From: Patiria pectinifera | Lineage: Eukaryota > Echinodermata > Asteroidea > Valvatida > Asterinidae | Length of the DNA stretch: 64,000 nucleotides | Reading direction: 5' to 3' | NCBI GenBank assembly: GCA_029964075.1 | Contig: CM057149.1 | Location: forward strand, 30,270,197 to 30,334,196 | Shown here: positions 1 through 14,059 of the stretch, piece by piece | Numbering within the stretch: position 1 is the stretch's first letter | Layout: every line of letters begins with the position of its first letter | The notes under the pieces: generated by a model | The model's database searches: none | What the model saw: only the letters and a program-made list of their open reading frames with translations | What the model was told of the DNA's origin: nothing | Position numbers and translations under genes: made by a program

Positions 1-1185
1 ACCAGATGCATGAAAAGACCTCCCGGCAAAAAAAATCAGTCGAATATGATTTTAATTTCTGAGGAGGGGGATGTATGCCTACCGCCCCTCCCCCTCCCCC
101 TCCCCGCCCCACTTTTATGTCATACTGTCATACTTTGTATGGGAGGGAATCAATAATCGTTTATTTCCCTTGACGAAAACGTCATTTTTTGCGAAAACGT
201 CATTTATTGGCAAAGAAAAATTGGCAGCACTGTGATATTAAATACGTTCATATTGAGGATGTAAATGACAACTTTTTGATGCATCCTCGGAAGTTATCAC
301 CAATGTAGTAGACTTGTTAAAGTCATTGGACGTCCACAAAATCGAGTAGATGTTCGGGAAGCGGTTCTCTGTATTTTGTGTTCCTCATCGCGTGTTTCCA
401 ACAAAGTACCAGTGACAACCACTGTCATGCATGGTACCCGAAATTCCGTCGCAACGGTATTGGGAAAACACCAGGCGTGAGCTGTGAACCAGCGAATAGC
501 CATCAATCACCGAATAAAAATGTCGCCAAACGGACATTTTTGAAAGAGGAACACCCCATTCTGACGCGAATGACTCACTGAAAACAACTGAAATGAATTT
601 ATTCAAACGTGACAGGTAAGTGCGAAGGAGTAGTAACGTAACGGCCCAGTCATGCAGCAGTTATGGGGGTCGGGTTCTTGGGACAATGGTGTAATTTCTG
701 CGTGGGCAATCTGGACGCATAAGAAGTGTACGGGCTAGCATCGATTGCTGCCTGTGTGGAGAACGTGACAGTGTGTGCAGTAGTTTTTAATCTCACTCAG
801 TGCCCTGGCTGTACTGCATGTGTTTCAGTGAGTCCAGCATGTTCAACTTCAACGTGCGTGTGTATGTCTTTGGGACTTATTAAGGAAAACTCAAATAATA
901 TAGAGTAAGTAACGCTCCTTGTTGTTCATTAATTTTTCACAGGGTGCCTCGATTGGGCGCCTCAGTCAGACTTTATTTCGCTTTAATTTTAAATTTAAAC
1001 GTGATAAAAGGAATCCTTCACTGTTCAAACTAAGACACGGATCACTAAGACTAACAAGTAACATTCATAAAGAAAAATGAAGTGTACTTCAATAAAAAGT
1101 AGGATTGTATTAAAGTAAAGAAAAGTGAAGAAAAATATTAAAAGTTCAACATGTTCAAAAAAGAAACAAATTCTCACACTGTCAC

Positions 1186-1262
1186 AGCGCTGATTTGATC
1201 CCAGTACCTTTGGCTTCGTAGTCCAACGTTTTAACCAATTGAGATACCAGAGTACTCTGGTT
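1186..1262 (-). repeat. tRNA-derived fragment (Arg-like)
   Basis: On the minus strand the sequence folds roughly as a tRNA. It has an A-box-like TATCTCAATTGGTTAAAACG, an anticodon loop CTACGAA (ACG, Arg-like) and a B-box-like CTGGGATCAAATC. The acceptor stem is not convincing, so this is a tRNA pseudogene or SINE head rather than a working tRNA. Confidence 0.5.
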
Positions 1263-1924
1263 AGAAGGGCAGATATATTGTATTAAATGTGATATAGATT
1301 TGCAATGGTGTTTTTGCGATGTCGTAAGTCGTAACAATAGTTGAATATACGGCTGCTGTAACGATAGCCACTACATGTATGTTCCAAAAATGGGGGATTT
1401 TTTTTGGACAAACTTTGAGCTGAGTTGCAAATTTAATACAAACACTTTAACCTAAAAAAAAAAGCAATTATTTTGTGTATCCAAATACTTCACATGATCT
1501 TTTAAACTTTTTTTTACTTAATTTCAAAATATTATTACAGTTTTTCACATGATTTTCATTGTAGAGTTTATAAATTAAATAACACCAGTAATTACCTGAA
1601 TAATACATTTGGAGCTCAACAACAATCATGTTTGGTCATGAAGAAAGTCTGGAAAGGTCAAAGTGAACATCCCAGATTTGTGGTCTTGTGCAAAGTTTTA
1701 AGTTAACCTTATAACCTTCCCAAATCCTCCCAAATCCTCTTTGAAAAATGGAGGATTTTGCAGGAAATGTATAGCTGATTTAGGAGGATGCACTGTGTCA
1801 AGGTCTTGGGCCGGACCTTGTGTTGTTTATGCTCAGCCGTGCATAAATTTAGGCCTATAGTATACTTGAAATCCTCCGCATTGCTCCAGGATGTCACTGG
1901 CTCCGTCTCAACATATTGACAGCG

Positions 1925-2075
1925 ATTGCTGGAGGATTTTGCAGGATTGAGGCAGTGGTTACCCCTCCAGGGACCACCTGACCACATTCAAGAAATAACC
2001 GGAGAATTTTGCAGGATTGAGGCTGTATGCAATTTTTACATAGATGCAGTTGGAGGATTTTGCAGGATTGAGGTT
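1925..2075 (+). repeat. Diverged tandem repeat (GGAGGATTTTGCAGGATTGA)
   Basis: The core GGAGGATTTTGCAGGATTGA occurs near 1931 and 2051, with a one-base variant near 2001, giving spacings of about 50-70 bp. Related words (TCAATCCTCC, AAAATCCTCC) recur in opposite orientation in intron 5 at 38130-38400, so this is a dispersed repeat. Confidence 0.6.
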
Positions 2076-2405
2076 GCTTCCTAGCAAATATGCCTAGGGA
2101 GTTAGCGTTAACCATTGGGCCCATTGCCTGGATAAGATTTTATCTTGACGCCCTCACCATAGAAGATTGGAAAGAAACCCTTGTGGTTTTTTTCCTCAGA
2201 AAGGTTGACTTGAACAATCACTATTGACACACACATACACACACCAACTGAAACATAGATTTTTTACACAAATTCAAACTTTTTCATACTGTTGGTGCCA
2301 GGGGTTATTTAAATCCATCCTCATCTTCAAATTAAATTGAAGAAAATAGTATTGAAACTGCAAGCAGATTTAAGTCTGTGTTCATTTTAAAGTATAAATT
2401 GCCGT

Positions 2406-2437
2406 TATTATTATTAATATTATTATTATTATTATTA
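2406..2437 (+). repeat. ATT microsatellite
   Basis: A run of TTATTATTA units in AT-rich sequence. Similar runs end SINE tails elsewhere in the window (17629-17648, 22049-22058). Confidence 0.8.
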
Positions 2438-3252
2438 AACCATATGGTTTGTGAAAATGATATGTACACTGTATACAACTGGTCAAACTATGTACACACA
2501 ATGCACCTGTTGTACAGGTAGATTTGAGGAAACTAATTTAAATAGGGTTGAGTGATAAATTACTTGTACAATGTATGTAAAGTGAAATTGCCCATGTGTT
2601 ATTAGTAATAATATAAGGATTTAAAATGTACGTAGGCTAAAAATACGTAGATTTTGTTATGCTTTTTTTTGCAATGAACAATATGATGTGTGCCACTGTT
2701 TTTAAATTTGAAAAGGTTCGGGTGCATTTATCAAGTAAATTTTCATTTCCACGTAGGAATCTGTATGAAACTAAGAAAATGCTGCAATCTCTCTGCTATA
2801 CACATTTTCAAACAATTTTACAGGGCATTGTACTGAGTGTGCACTTTTTTTCAGTGTGTATATATCGCTCGTAATCATCTTTATGCCATTAGGAATTTGA
2901 GACTATTTATGGAGCTTTCGGTGAGAGTGAATGTGTAATTGATTGATGAATATGGGATCTATTTACCAGAAAGCTATCAGGCGAGCGGGGATCTATTATT
3001 AAAAATACCAGATGGCTGCAGCGTACCGTCCTAGTTTGCAGCTAATATTTCCCATCTTTGCTTTGTTTCTGATTATGCAGGCAGTGGACCGTTGCACAGT
3101 AAATCAAAGCGTTGAAATATATGAATAGATGAGAAAACCTACACGGGAAGTACATGTTCTCCTCAGTGCTACGTATTATCGTTTATGGTAGATGGAAGAT
3201 ACATTTGGAGTCAATACTTTAGACTGAGTGTTCCGCAACGCTGCCCACCACC

Positions 3253-3565
3253 ATGACCAAAGACAACAAAAAGGGGACCAAGCCTCCCAAACACTGGAGC
3301 CAAAACGTCCACGAGATTGTGATCTCGCCGACGGAGGATGGCAGCCCCAACTTCACCGTCAGGGGCGGGGCCGAGAACGGGCTGTTCCCCTTCGTCGCGG
3401 ACGTGCGCAGCGACAGGATCCTGTTGCGCTCCGGCAAGCTGCACACGGATGATATAGTGATCGAGGTGAACGGCCACAGGTTGCCCGGATTTACGCTGTG
3501 GGACATTGAGGCCCTTATGGCGCACGTAGGTCGTGCTCCGCTGCACCTCAAGACGGTCAAACAAG
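3253..3565 (+). CDS. MAGI: MAGI exon 1: start codon and PDZ0
   Basis: Codes residues 1-104 plus one base (phase 1). The ATG sits in a strong Kozak context (CCACCATGA) and the protein begins MTKDNKKGTKPPKHW, matching the short basic MAGI N-terminus with its conserved KHW. The body is an N-terminal PDZ0 domain: the degenerate binding loop lies around residues 35-48 (NGLFPFVAD), then the DDIVIEVNGH strand and the GFTLWDIEAL helix typical of PDZ folds. The donor is AAG|GTAGGT. A possible 3' splice site at 3079-3080 (pyrimidine-rich, ending TTATGCAG) suggests the untranslated part of this exon starts at 3081 and is spliced to an upstream leader exon. Base composition is clearly GC-richer than the flanks. 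Minus-strand and frame-shifted ORFs over the same bases are shadows. Confidence 0.95.
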
Positions 3566-3997
3566 GTAGGTTTAAAAATAGGTATGCTTTCATGATGCAT
3601 CAGTGGTGTGTTTCAGGAAGGTGGAGCTGTCAGTGATATGCACCAGCCATTTTTGGTTTGTTTAAAATGAAATGCTGGTAGTGAACATTACTTTTGTACA
3701 GTAATTGCTAAATTGTAATCGCGCATGGTTTTGAAATGACCACGTAGATTGTGTTTGTCTTTCAGACACTTAGTTTTGCTTCTATTTTCCCATTGAGGAA
3801 ATTGCTGTTTGGTTACTACATTGTGAATGTGCAGAAAATTACACAAACTCAAAAATTATGGATTATATCCTGATGAAAATTTAATAACTGATCAGCATCA
3901 CAAAGGTTGATGTTAAAAATTTTCCATTTTAGACCTGAAGAGTGTATATAAAAACAGGAATGCGTAGAAATGGACTACATTGTAATTGTAAACCTCT

Positions 3998-4390
3998 TTA
4001 ACCCTAAAGGGGCCGGGTTATTTTGACCATCTCTCAGCCNGGGATTCCGCCTCCCCCTAAGATCTCGGCCATCGAGTGACGAAAATTTTTGAAACTCGGC
4101 ACATGCATAGAGCAACTCTTCCTAAACATACCCAAGAAATTTCATGACTATAGGTCAAAGGATTTTGGAATTATGGCTAATTAATTATTCATATGTACGA
4201 ATGGCAATTCTGCTCTGTGTACACGACGTATATGCGAAAATTCAGTTTTCACGGCGCGTAGCGCCGGAAAATTTTTCGCTACGCGGCAACCCGTGGTCCG
4301 ATTTTTATGTTTTTGGTATCAAAAAGAGGCTATCACGGAAAATGTTGAGGGGGGGCGGATTCCGAACCCCCCCGGCCCCTTTAGGGTTAA
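3998..4390. mobile_element. TTAA-flanked MITE, piggyBac-like ends
   Basis: The termini are inverted repeats: TTAA then CCCTAAAGGGGCCGGG on the left, and CCCGGCCCCTTTAGGG then TTAA on the right. A TTAA target site with CCCT ends is typical of piggyBac-type elements (family knowledge). At 393 bp with no transposase, it is non-autonomous. The right TTAA is shared with the next element. One ambiguous base is at 4040. Confidence 0.75.
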
Positions 4391-4894
4391 AGGGAATGTA
4401 CAACAATTGCTTTTGCTGCAATTTTCAGAAACAAATGGATTTGGAGGATTAGTATGTTTATAGAAAATATTGTTAAACTGACTTAATTCACGTTTTGGGC
4501 TAGTAGATGCTGGAAAAACCAAGAAAACCTATCATATTCTTGTAGTCTGGTTCCCTGACCCCACTTAAGATGAAATGGAGCAATTAATACAATTTGGGGA
4601 AGGTCAGAGAATAAGTCTAGCAAGCTTGAACCCCTTCACAGGTGTGTAATCAATTGCAAAGAAAAGTCAGAATAACTAAGTAGGCACAGTTTTTGAAAAA
4701 AAAACAGTTTTCTCCAACGCTGGTCGGGCGACCAGCATTGGAAAAATACAGTTTTTCTTGAAAATGACAGCACACCAGGAGCCACGGTTTTAAAGGATGC
4801 TTTAGACTGTCATTCCCTAACAATTCAGTAAGGTATTACGTGATAATTTGATCATTTTGTTTTGATGTTTGCAAATGTTGTATCTTCCCTTTAA
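4387..4894 (+). mobile_element. TTAA MITE family A, copy 1
   Basis: Bounded by TTAA. Inverted termini are AGGGAATGTACAACAATTGC on the left and the complement of GCAAATGTTGTATCTTCCCT on the right. The interior carries a recognisable core (a GGTTCCCTGACC block, then a self-complementary segment around GGTCGGGCGACCAGC). Four related copies occur elsewhere in the window. TTAA duplications with AGGG-type ends recall Kolobok-type elements, but the superfamily is inferred. Confidence 0.8.
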
Positions 4895-7800
4895 GAAGTT
4901 CAATTAGCTGGCCAAAAACCTGAATTTTGAAACCAAAGTGACAGGTAATTTATCACCTTATTGCCGGACTGGAGCGTTCAGTCAACACTCCTCCACTTGA
5001 ATGAGTAGGGAGGCTGGGCCATTATTGTCTTGGAGTCCTTCCAGTAATTACTTGTCATTGATAAAAGATGACATGTGCACAGTCAATGCATAAATTGGAA
5101 AACTCACCTCTTCGTTCGTCAATGCCATTTCACATAGATTAGAATACTGAAAATAAGTTTGTTGTTCATGTAAGCATTCTGCTAATACCCTGCTATCCAA
5201 CATGGATCTTAATAATGTACCATACATGATGGGCCTTGTTGAATCCAGAATCTGACTATTTGTTGCACTACTACCCGATACTAGGATGAAATTTGTTCAA
5301 ATTGAAAAAAGAATACGTCAAAACCTTGCTTTTAAAAGTTTTATGGCAACTGACTGATACAGTAATCAACATACGTCAATGTAGAACTTACGTTTTTCAA
5401 AACTTGCATCCAAAACAACTCTGTGCAGAATGATAGTAAATAATTTAAGTCAAGTTCAAAATGGAAGGCCTGTTGAGAAATGTATGGGCTCCTTTGGCTT
5501 TTTCTTATTTAAGTTTCTTTTTAAAATCAGTGTTCTTTCTTTGATGGACATAGTGGGGAAGAGCATAATCTGAAACTGTACATAAATGTACATGGAATAC
5601 ATTTTTAAAACACATGCAGATGTAGATACATGTAGGACTATCACTGCCCGGTTGTTACATATTTGTAGACAACTTACTTTACAATTACATTAGCATATTA
5701 AATGGTTCCTGATTCCTGTGTGCGTGTGCGTCATTGGAAACAAAGATGTGCAATTTTTAACCGCCATTACCGTACCTTCTCTGAAATTTACAAAATAATA
5801 CAATACAAAGCTATTTGCTGAAAGGAATTGCAGATTAAGTTGCGCAGTCTATTCCCTGCTGGTTTTGGAATGAAGAATGTGCCTTGTGCACAATATATCT
5901 TAAAGGGAGTGTGAGGGTGTTGTTTCAAGTTTATTTGTACGAGGAATTATTTTTGTTCCGTTATGGAGGCCCACAACTGCTGTTTTTCTTGCAATTTTGT
6001 TTTTATTAAAACTCTGACCTCAGCTTTAACCGATGCAAAAAGAAGTCTTTACTTAATAAGTAGGTCTTATCAAATGAATCTTGGAATGTTTTGAGGCCGG
6101 TTTGAGCTAAGATTTCACAAGACTTGATTGAAGCAGTGTGCTTTTGTTCAAGAATAGAAGTTTGGAACGGCAGGTTTTTTTACCAAGAAAGACTGCTACT
6201 GAGTGAAGAGCTCGGCAGGTACCGGTAGCCTAACCTGGCTTGAACCCCTGCACCTGCTGCGATTTACCAGTCGTTGGTACTAGAGATGATGACTTGTTAT
6301 GAAGTCAAAGTGTCACACCAACAATGGGTGTGAATTGCATGTTGCAGCTGGGAAAGGCTAATGACTAGAAAGTACAGTTCAGTATAAAGGGCGTTTGTTT
6401 GTTTTGTTTGTTTTAGTAATAATGATTAGTGTTTATTGAATCAACATCATTTACTGAAGGTCGCTTTAGGTGACATGTCTTGAGTGGTGCACTCTTGCAT
6501 TTTAGGAATGTATGATTTTAAATGTTACAGAAGATGGAATGTTCAGGAAATTTTGATGTAATGTTAAAAACAAATGCCTGATTTTGTAGCACTGTATTAT
6601 GTACATTGTGATAAGCTGGGGGGGGGGGGGGACGAAGAAAACAAATACATAAAAACATATCAAAACATTTGTCAGTATTTGAAGTCGAAATCCACAAATC
6701 AAATGGCTGTAAAGCTTGAATTCTATATCATAGACAGAAATATAGGTGATTTCCAACGAATAATCAATTGACTAATTTTTGGAATAAAGAGTGTTAATTG
6801 ATGAAATCGTGTTTCGTGATAAAATGTCGTGCATGGTTTTAAACTGTTAAAATATCCACTTTATAGTTGAAGCTTCAACAGTTTAGGTTTTGAACATTCT
6901 TGTTTGGATTTTGAGTGGCGTTATTATTGGAAACGAGCAAAATGCATGAAAAGCTCCTGAGTCTAGGATTTTTGAAGGATCCCTTTGAAGTTTGTGAGAT
7001 TTTATCATACCGGTCTCTGAGCTTGTTGCCCCATGAAAGTTAGTTAAATTATAAATTGATGGTTTGGCAGATTCAGAAGGTTCTAAGGTATAACACCTAT
7101 TGGAGTTTAGTCACATGAGAAATTAAACATCTCAGTATATTTAAGTTGCTTTACATTTAACAATGACATTGACAAGGCCCTGATGACAAGAAACTTTTTA
7201 CTGTCACCGATCATTTTTCCCCCCGACTCTCTGTTCGTGTACATTTATGCATGCAGAGTCTTCCTAAAGTAACTGATGGGTCCTGTAATATATTTCAACT
7301 TAAGAGCATAGAGGAAGGCAAGCCTTCAGCAATATGCTTCCTGAATGACTTTAATAGGAAGTACTTTTACGTGTACATTATGTAAATGTACATTATGAAG
7401 GAAGCAACCTTTTAGACATGAGCCCATCTAACAACTTCCATCACGTAGTAATGGCAGCGCCGCGTTGTCACCGACGCCCAGTCCCAAGGCATTTTCTCAG
7501 GCAAGAGTAATGAGTCTACGGAATGACAAATTGGATTATTAGGAAGGAGTGGTCGATGAGCGATCCTGTCAGTAATGTCAAATTATAGGTGCTGTGGAGC
7601 TCATAAACAAAGGGATAACATTAAAAAAAAAAATGTAATATTAAACGTGATGGAGTGATGCTTAGGAAGGTTGCATTGTGCAAAATGCACATGTCCTAAT
7701 GTTGGATTGTTGGTTTTGAAGCTCATTACTTGAGAAACCATCCTTTTGTTTTGATCATGCACAGAATTCAAAAATTCATCACATAAAATTAGCTACATGT

Positions 7801-10779
7801 AGTCACCCAAAGTCAGATCATATTTCTGAGGCACTGTGACTAGTACAATGTCATGAATGTAGTCATATTCCGCCAACAGACAAAAGCAAGTAACTGGTAC
7901 AGGCACAACTGGCTTATCAATCTCCTACAGCCAAAGCATAGCCGTATCAAGTTACATTATAAACAGTTTTTTACAGCCAGTGGATCCTGCATGATGTGAG
8001 AAAGGAGCACTCAAATGTTTAAAACAGTCACTTGATTTATTTATTTTGACTGCTGGGTTGGCTCTGTTGATTTTGCCAGCCAGAAAAGGAGGGTTATAAA
8101 ATTAAACATTTGACGAACTCTAAAGATTTTCATGAAATTTTTTTAGATGAAGTTTTGAAGTTGAAATTTAACCGGTGTAGGCGATATTTTGTGTCGATTG
8201 CCTCTCAAGTTCAATCCACATTGTGATTGAAACTGTACACGTACATTGATTGTTTGCGCGTACACACTTTATTTTTGTGTGTGCATGTGTGCGGAAGTGA
8301 TGTATTTTAAATGCAATGCATACATGTGTTCAATTGTATGTATACACATGTATACAATATAAATACATGTATACTATACATGTACAATGTACATAAAATG
8401 TATCAAGTTTTTGCTCTCATCTTCCACCCTACCACACCCTTTCCATCTCTCCATGTAGTATGCCACACAACAGAAATGTAAAAAAACTCACTTCCAACGT
8501 GAAAATCTCTCCCACCCCCTTTCCCAATTCCGCGTCAGCCTAATTATCACTAATGGGGGAAGTATTAAGGTCGGGCCAGCTGCCTTTTATGCCCTGCAAC
8601 AAATATTTGTCAATCCGCAGTATGGCAGCAGTGTGGACTCTCACCCCATCAAAATGAGACTAATCACTGCTTGACATGGTAAAGGGCCCCAAGGAAGTAA
8701 ACACCAAGCCTGATAGTGACATGCTGTGACCATGGAGAAATAAAACCTGTGACAGAACTGTGCATTTTGAAGTTTGGATCTGTGAGCCACAAAAATCTGT
8801 GAAATTATAATGTTTATTTGCAGGTTGAAAAGGTTACATGTGGGAAATTCTGTAGAATCCAACGTACCGGTTACATCCCGACCACATGATGTACAATGTA
8901 CAAGGTCGTTAAGGTGTGGTACCTTATTAGTGGTGTATGTACCTGGTACATGTACATGTACCGGTACATTGTACCTCACCCTAATTAGTGATGTATCACA
9001 TTCACTTTTCCAACAGGAGCTCGCTAGTGTCTGACATGTACATGTACATGTACACGTATGTCCGAATTTACGGAATTGCCCATGTGCGAAACAGACAGCA
9101 TAAAAAAGTGTTCTCAAAATCAAGCTTGAAACCTGGACTATGCAAATATGTATTGTGTGAATGTTATAGCAATAGGTAAAATTGTCGGACGGACATTGTA
9201 AAAAATTTTTTATCCCTTATATTTGTGTACAGTTAAACAGAACCTTGGTAAGTCCAAGAAAAGGTCCCCTTTTTGTCCCATATGTAACACCTTGTTTTCT
9301 TTAATTACATAATCATCATGAAGACTAATTAAATTCTTGTGCAGTCATCTACAGTATATAATGCAGACTAAATATTGTTGTTGACATGTTCCTTCTCATC
9401 AAAGTTGCACCCATCTTGGTGAAACCCTTTTGCTACATCAGTACATGTACCGTACATCAGGTACATGTACCAATGTTCCCTGTAGTTGGGACACAATGGT
9501 AATGGATCCATGAGTACGGTTTCTTCAAGGAGCACTGAATTTGGGCGATTTCAGGATGAATGTGTGTATTACTAGTATGATTCATGTTTTGAGGAACCAT
9601 CAAAGGATGAGAAACCAGATCTCCTTCCTTCCAAGGGAGTAGTAAAAAAACAGGTAGTCATCACCCCCCTTCCCCCTTAAAAAAAAATTACATACTAAAC
9701 CATCAGATTTTCCCTGTTCAATGTACATACATACATAATGTATGTGTGCAGATTTGGGAAACCACGGCGAAACATATTGGCAGTGCATATTAACATGATG
9801 CTGATGTACCGGGTATGTACGCTCTACTACTGGTTCCAGTTTTATTACCCTACTGCAGATATTTTATAATGTAAATATTTAGCAAATCTACACTGAAAAA
9901 TAGTAAGAGTAAACATGTCAAAGTACGTTTCAGCTCCTTGCATTTCTGCTGTTAAACTTTGTTTGCTAGAAGATGAAATATTTCCTAGGGCGGCTAGAAA
10001 TTTTTTTAAGTTCAGCATTCAACGTGAAATTGCCCCCCCCATAAGTAAGGGGAGCAAGTGGCCCTGAAACTTGCTGTTGTTTACGTTTGTTTTTTATTCT
10101 ACTTGGGGATCAATAGCTGAACAATCGATTGACCGCTTGGGTCTTTCTGTTGTGGGAAAACAACAGGCATTGTGCGAATGAACAGAAATGGAGCTTACGA
10201 CGTGAATAGATGTGCATTGAAATCAACATAGTTACATGTGCCCGTTAACTATTGTAATGCTTTTACTGTAGGGCAGGCTACATTATAAATACATTATGCA
10301 ATGTACATGTTTCGAGAAACTCTATGAAATATTTCCCTGTAACGTACGTACAAGAACGTTTAGTTTTTCTGATGACATTACCACTGATGTACCGGTACAT
10401 GTTATGTACACATGGTTTACATGCTCATTTCCATCCATGCATATTTTTGTTCGTAATGTAATATTGAGCATCGAGGCTTCACCGCGCCTGCTTCACATAT
10501 GATGTATGGAAGACTTTTTAATTTTTAAAATATAGGCCCACCCTACTTTAAAATTTTTTTTGCTAAACGTGGCAATAAAAAGTTTAAGATCGTTAATTTG
10601 ACGCATAAAATCCAGGTACTGGTAGGTCAGGTTAGTGTAATTTAAACACAATTTTTTTTTTTATGGTCTCACACATTTATGATCTACATTACATGTACAT
10701 ACATGTACGTACATGTAAATGTAGTGATGTACAATACATGTACATGCATATTTATTGATTTCCCAGTACTTACACAAAG

Positions 10780-11297
10780 TTAAAGGGACACTAGGTCCTG
10801 AAATCCCTGAAAATTTTATGTTTTGGATTGTTTACTTAGCCTATTTCAAACATCTGGTTGAAAGGAAACCAACCTAATGTCTTACCATTCCCGAGAAAGG
10901 ATGAAAAACCTTGCTTGTTTACATCGGACTTGACGGAGTTCGAATACGTTTTTTGTGTCGTTCTCAGTGTACGATACGTTGTGCATGTCGGGAACAGCGG
11001 TGACCAATCACCAATGCAAAAAAAGTGGTTTCTTCAATGTCCGCAAAAGGCGAACGCTTTACGAATGAAATACAACTAGCATCAAAACAGCTTGAATTTT
11101 TGGGGTCGCAAAAGTGGACCCCGAAATTCGTTCACGCACGCATAATACAGGAATAACACAAAAACGCCCAGTTTTGAAAGGATAGTTGTGTGGATGTTTA
11201 TATCTGGCTTTTAAATGTTATTTCTGATTTACATCATCTCGTTCAAAGCGCGTTTTGTAGCCCAATTGGGCTGTTCCAGGACCTAGTGTCCCTTTGA
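10780..11297. mobile_element. TTAA MITE family B
   Basis: Inverted termini: TTAAAGGGACACTAGGTCCT on the left and AGGACCTAGTGTCCCTTTGA on the right (TTAA decayed to TTGA). About 518 bp, no ORF of note (a 73-codon frame inside is not recognisable). It shares the AAAGGGA end motif with family A but not its interior. Confidence 0.75.
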
Positions 11298-14059
11298 ATC
11301 GTTGGCCCTGCTGCATGTGTTATGAGTGGTTGGTAAAAAAATGTTCTCAGGTACCGGTATGTTTCTGGGAAAATATGCAGTTACTGCATCTTTTGTTGTG
11401 GGTGTGATAAAAGCTTCCGAATTACGTATACCTACACTGTTATAAATGTGGAAATTTGTGCACAATCCTCTCAAATCGCAAAATTGTAAAATATTATGGT
11501 ACAGACATTTGTACATGTACCAGGGGCTCTTGGTATCACAAGCGATCTACCGTTGCCATGCGACGTAATCAAAAACATCATTACAATGATTGTATTCCCA
11601 CACATTCAGGAAATCAGATTATTTTGAGCTAGATTAATCAGAAAACGCAATGTTTTCCCCTCAGGTTAATTTCAGTGGCACTTTTTTCCCCCCACACAGT
11701 CATGGGTTCCGAACAGAAAGTAGTGAGTAATAAGTTGGGTTTCATTGTTGGCTGGTTTGTTGCCAATCTCTGTGCTGGTTCTACCTGTACATGTTTGGTC
11801 TTCTGTGAAAAACCGAACTTTGGTGGGTCATTCCATTCAGTCTATTGTTTGCTGTAGTAACAATGCCATTGATCCAGTGTCTGAGTTCACATGTACAAGA
11901 ACTCACTCCTTGTTTTGTTGTGCTTTGCTGTTATCAAACACCAGCAGTGCAAAGTACACATGTACAAACAGTGGAAGATTAGGTCATGTGTAAACTGCTA
12001 GAGTTGCACTTGGTTGATTTCATCACTGACAGAGTAACATGCCAAATTAGAAGAATATGTAGAGTAAATTGTGCACCAATACTTTGCACATGAAATGTAC
12101 TGCACAGAACATTCAATCACATGTACACATCTACATTTGTAATTCACAATGTGTACCTGTACATGTACCGTTATGTACATGTATGTATGTAGCATGGGCA
12201 TATACATGTACATGTATTTGTAAACATGTACACCTGTTCAGTTGTAAACAACTCAACATTGACTTATCGAACGGTACTTAATTGTTATGATCGATAAATG
12301 TACATGTAATGAGAATGAATTTTTTTTTTTTAAATAAACAACACTCCTAGTCCTATGTAAATATCAAGCTGTTGATATTTTCCAGGTACTGTTGGTACAT
12401 CATACATATAGACCTACAAGGTACCTTTAACAGTATATTGTTTAATTAACCTGTTTAAATTAATTGTTTAATTAACCAATAAAGCACAAAAACGCTTGCA
12501 TAACTTGCAGATTTTTTTATTATCAACATAATATGTGTACTCACATTACATTTTTGGCAAAATGTTATGTGGCAATAAAAATGTTGACTATAAAGTCAGA
12601 AATTTGACCTTAAAAAAATCCGGGTAGGCCTATGGTAGGTTGGGTTACCTTAAAACACACAATTTTATTTAGGCCTTGCCAACTGAAACCAATTCCATTG
12701 TGCTGAGCCGTCTTTTAGTTCTGAAGACCGAGTTCTGAAGACCGTAAGAAATATTTATTATACATGTACACAAACTTTACATGGAAAATTGCAACGTGGG
12801 TTAAATGGACATCTACTGGTAGGGAGTGAAATGTCGAAATATGAACCAGTAACGTTTTCAACTTAATACCGGTAATTTCCATACGAAACTCCCTAATATG
12901 AGACAAATGAGTGCTGAAATGACCCATTAATTTTGGGCTGGTGTTACATTGGGGACATCCACAAATAAACTGCCACATACTTGCCATACTGTGAATTATT
13001 TGGGAAAGTATTAATGAAAAGGGTTCAAGTGACTTGCTCTGACACATAATAAATGATATGCAGCCTAAGAACACAAACAGAGGCCTTAGTTGATTTTACG
13101 AGTACTATTTGCATACCGAGAATTCCGTTTTCAGTACAAGTAGGACACCAATAGAGTGAACACCATTTGTGATATATGGGACTGGTAGGACTAACAAACT
13201 TTAGAATATATACATTTACATTTTTGTACATGTCATGCAGTAAAATAAATGTTACATGTGAAATCTTCCAAAACCTGGTGGATTACATGTAGAGCGATCT
13301 GGATGTAAGAGTTTAATACATGTGTTGACATGCATGCTTGTTTTAAAAATCTTCAACTTTTCATGATTGAAAATGATGGCTTGCAGAGGTCCCTTGTGGG
13401 TGTTTCAGTTTTGCCCACTTCTGGCCCTTATGGTCACTGAAGGCTTTACAAACCCCTGTCAAAGATTGAACAACTCTGAACCTGAAAGCTGAAGTGTCAT
13501 CAACCAGAAATCCCCCCCCAGCAAATTGGGATTCCCAACAATTGCTGTATCACAGTGAGCGCAGTTAGGGTGGAGTTACTGATTGTATTCTGGATGACTC
13601 AGCCTGAACACACAGTGTGTGTGTTTGGGGTGGGGGGATAGGGATCAGGATCAAGATGTGATAACACACAGGGAAATCCCTCCATTGATAGATGTTGCAG
13701 TGCCTGCTGTCAATTAGGCACTTCAGTCAGGTGTCGAATTACAGGAGTCCCAAACCTCAACACACGTACGCACACACAACGACCATACAGTCTCAATGTC
13801 CACATCAACTTTGAAAATTCATTAAAAATAAAATACCCAACCGATCGTTTTCAAATTTGGAGACAAGCATTCTGTATATTTCCTCTGTACTCCACCCAAA
13901 AATCATCATCAATTTCCATGTAGATCTGATTTTATGGCGACAGAAGTAACACGGTGCGCATCCTTCATGATCACTTTCGTGTGAAGATCTTGAAGGTCAT
14001 GACCCGGCACCGCTCTTTACGGCACTTCGTGTGCACTCGGTTTCGGGGTGAAATTTTCC

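Larger units (their letters stand above)
1..3252 (+). other. Upstream region of MAGI; possible untranslated exons
   Basis: No confident protein-coding sequence. A good donor (GACAG|GTAAGT at 615/616) follows a moderately CpG-containing stretch at 240-615, and a good acceptor lies at 3080. Together they could define a leader exon spliced to MAGI exon 1. This is inference only and no promoter element is clear. The rest is AT-rich, with a C-rich run at 85-110, a tRNA-derived fragment near 1186-1262, a diverged tandem repeat at 1925-2075 and an ATT microsatellite at 2406-2437. Confidence 0.4.

Noticed and set aside
3211-3600. 124-129 codon frames on the minus strand over MAGI exon 1
   Set aside because: Antisense shadows of a GC-rich coding exon; the + frame encodes a recognisable PDZ0.
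8641-9123. 160-codon minus-strand frame
   Set aside because: Its middle is the ACATGTAC repeat (reading TCTCTC-type residues) and the rest has no recognisable domain.
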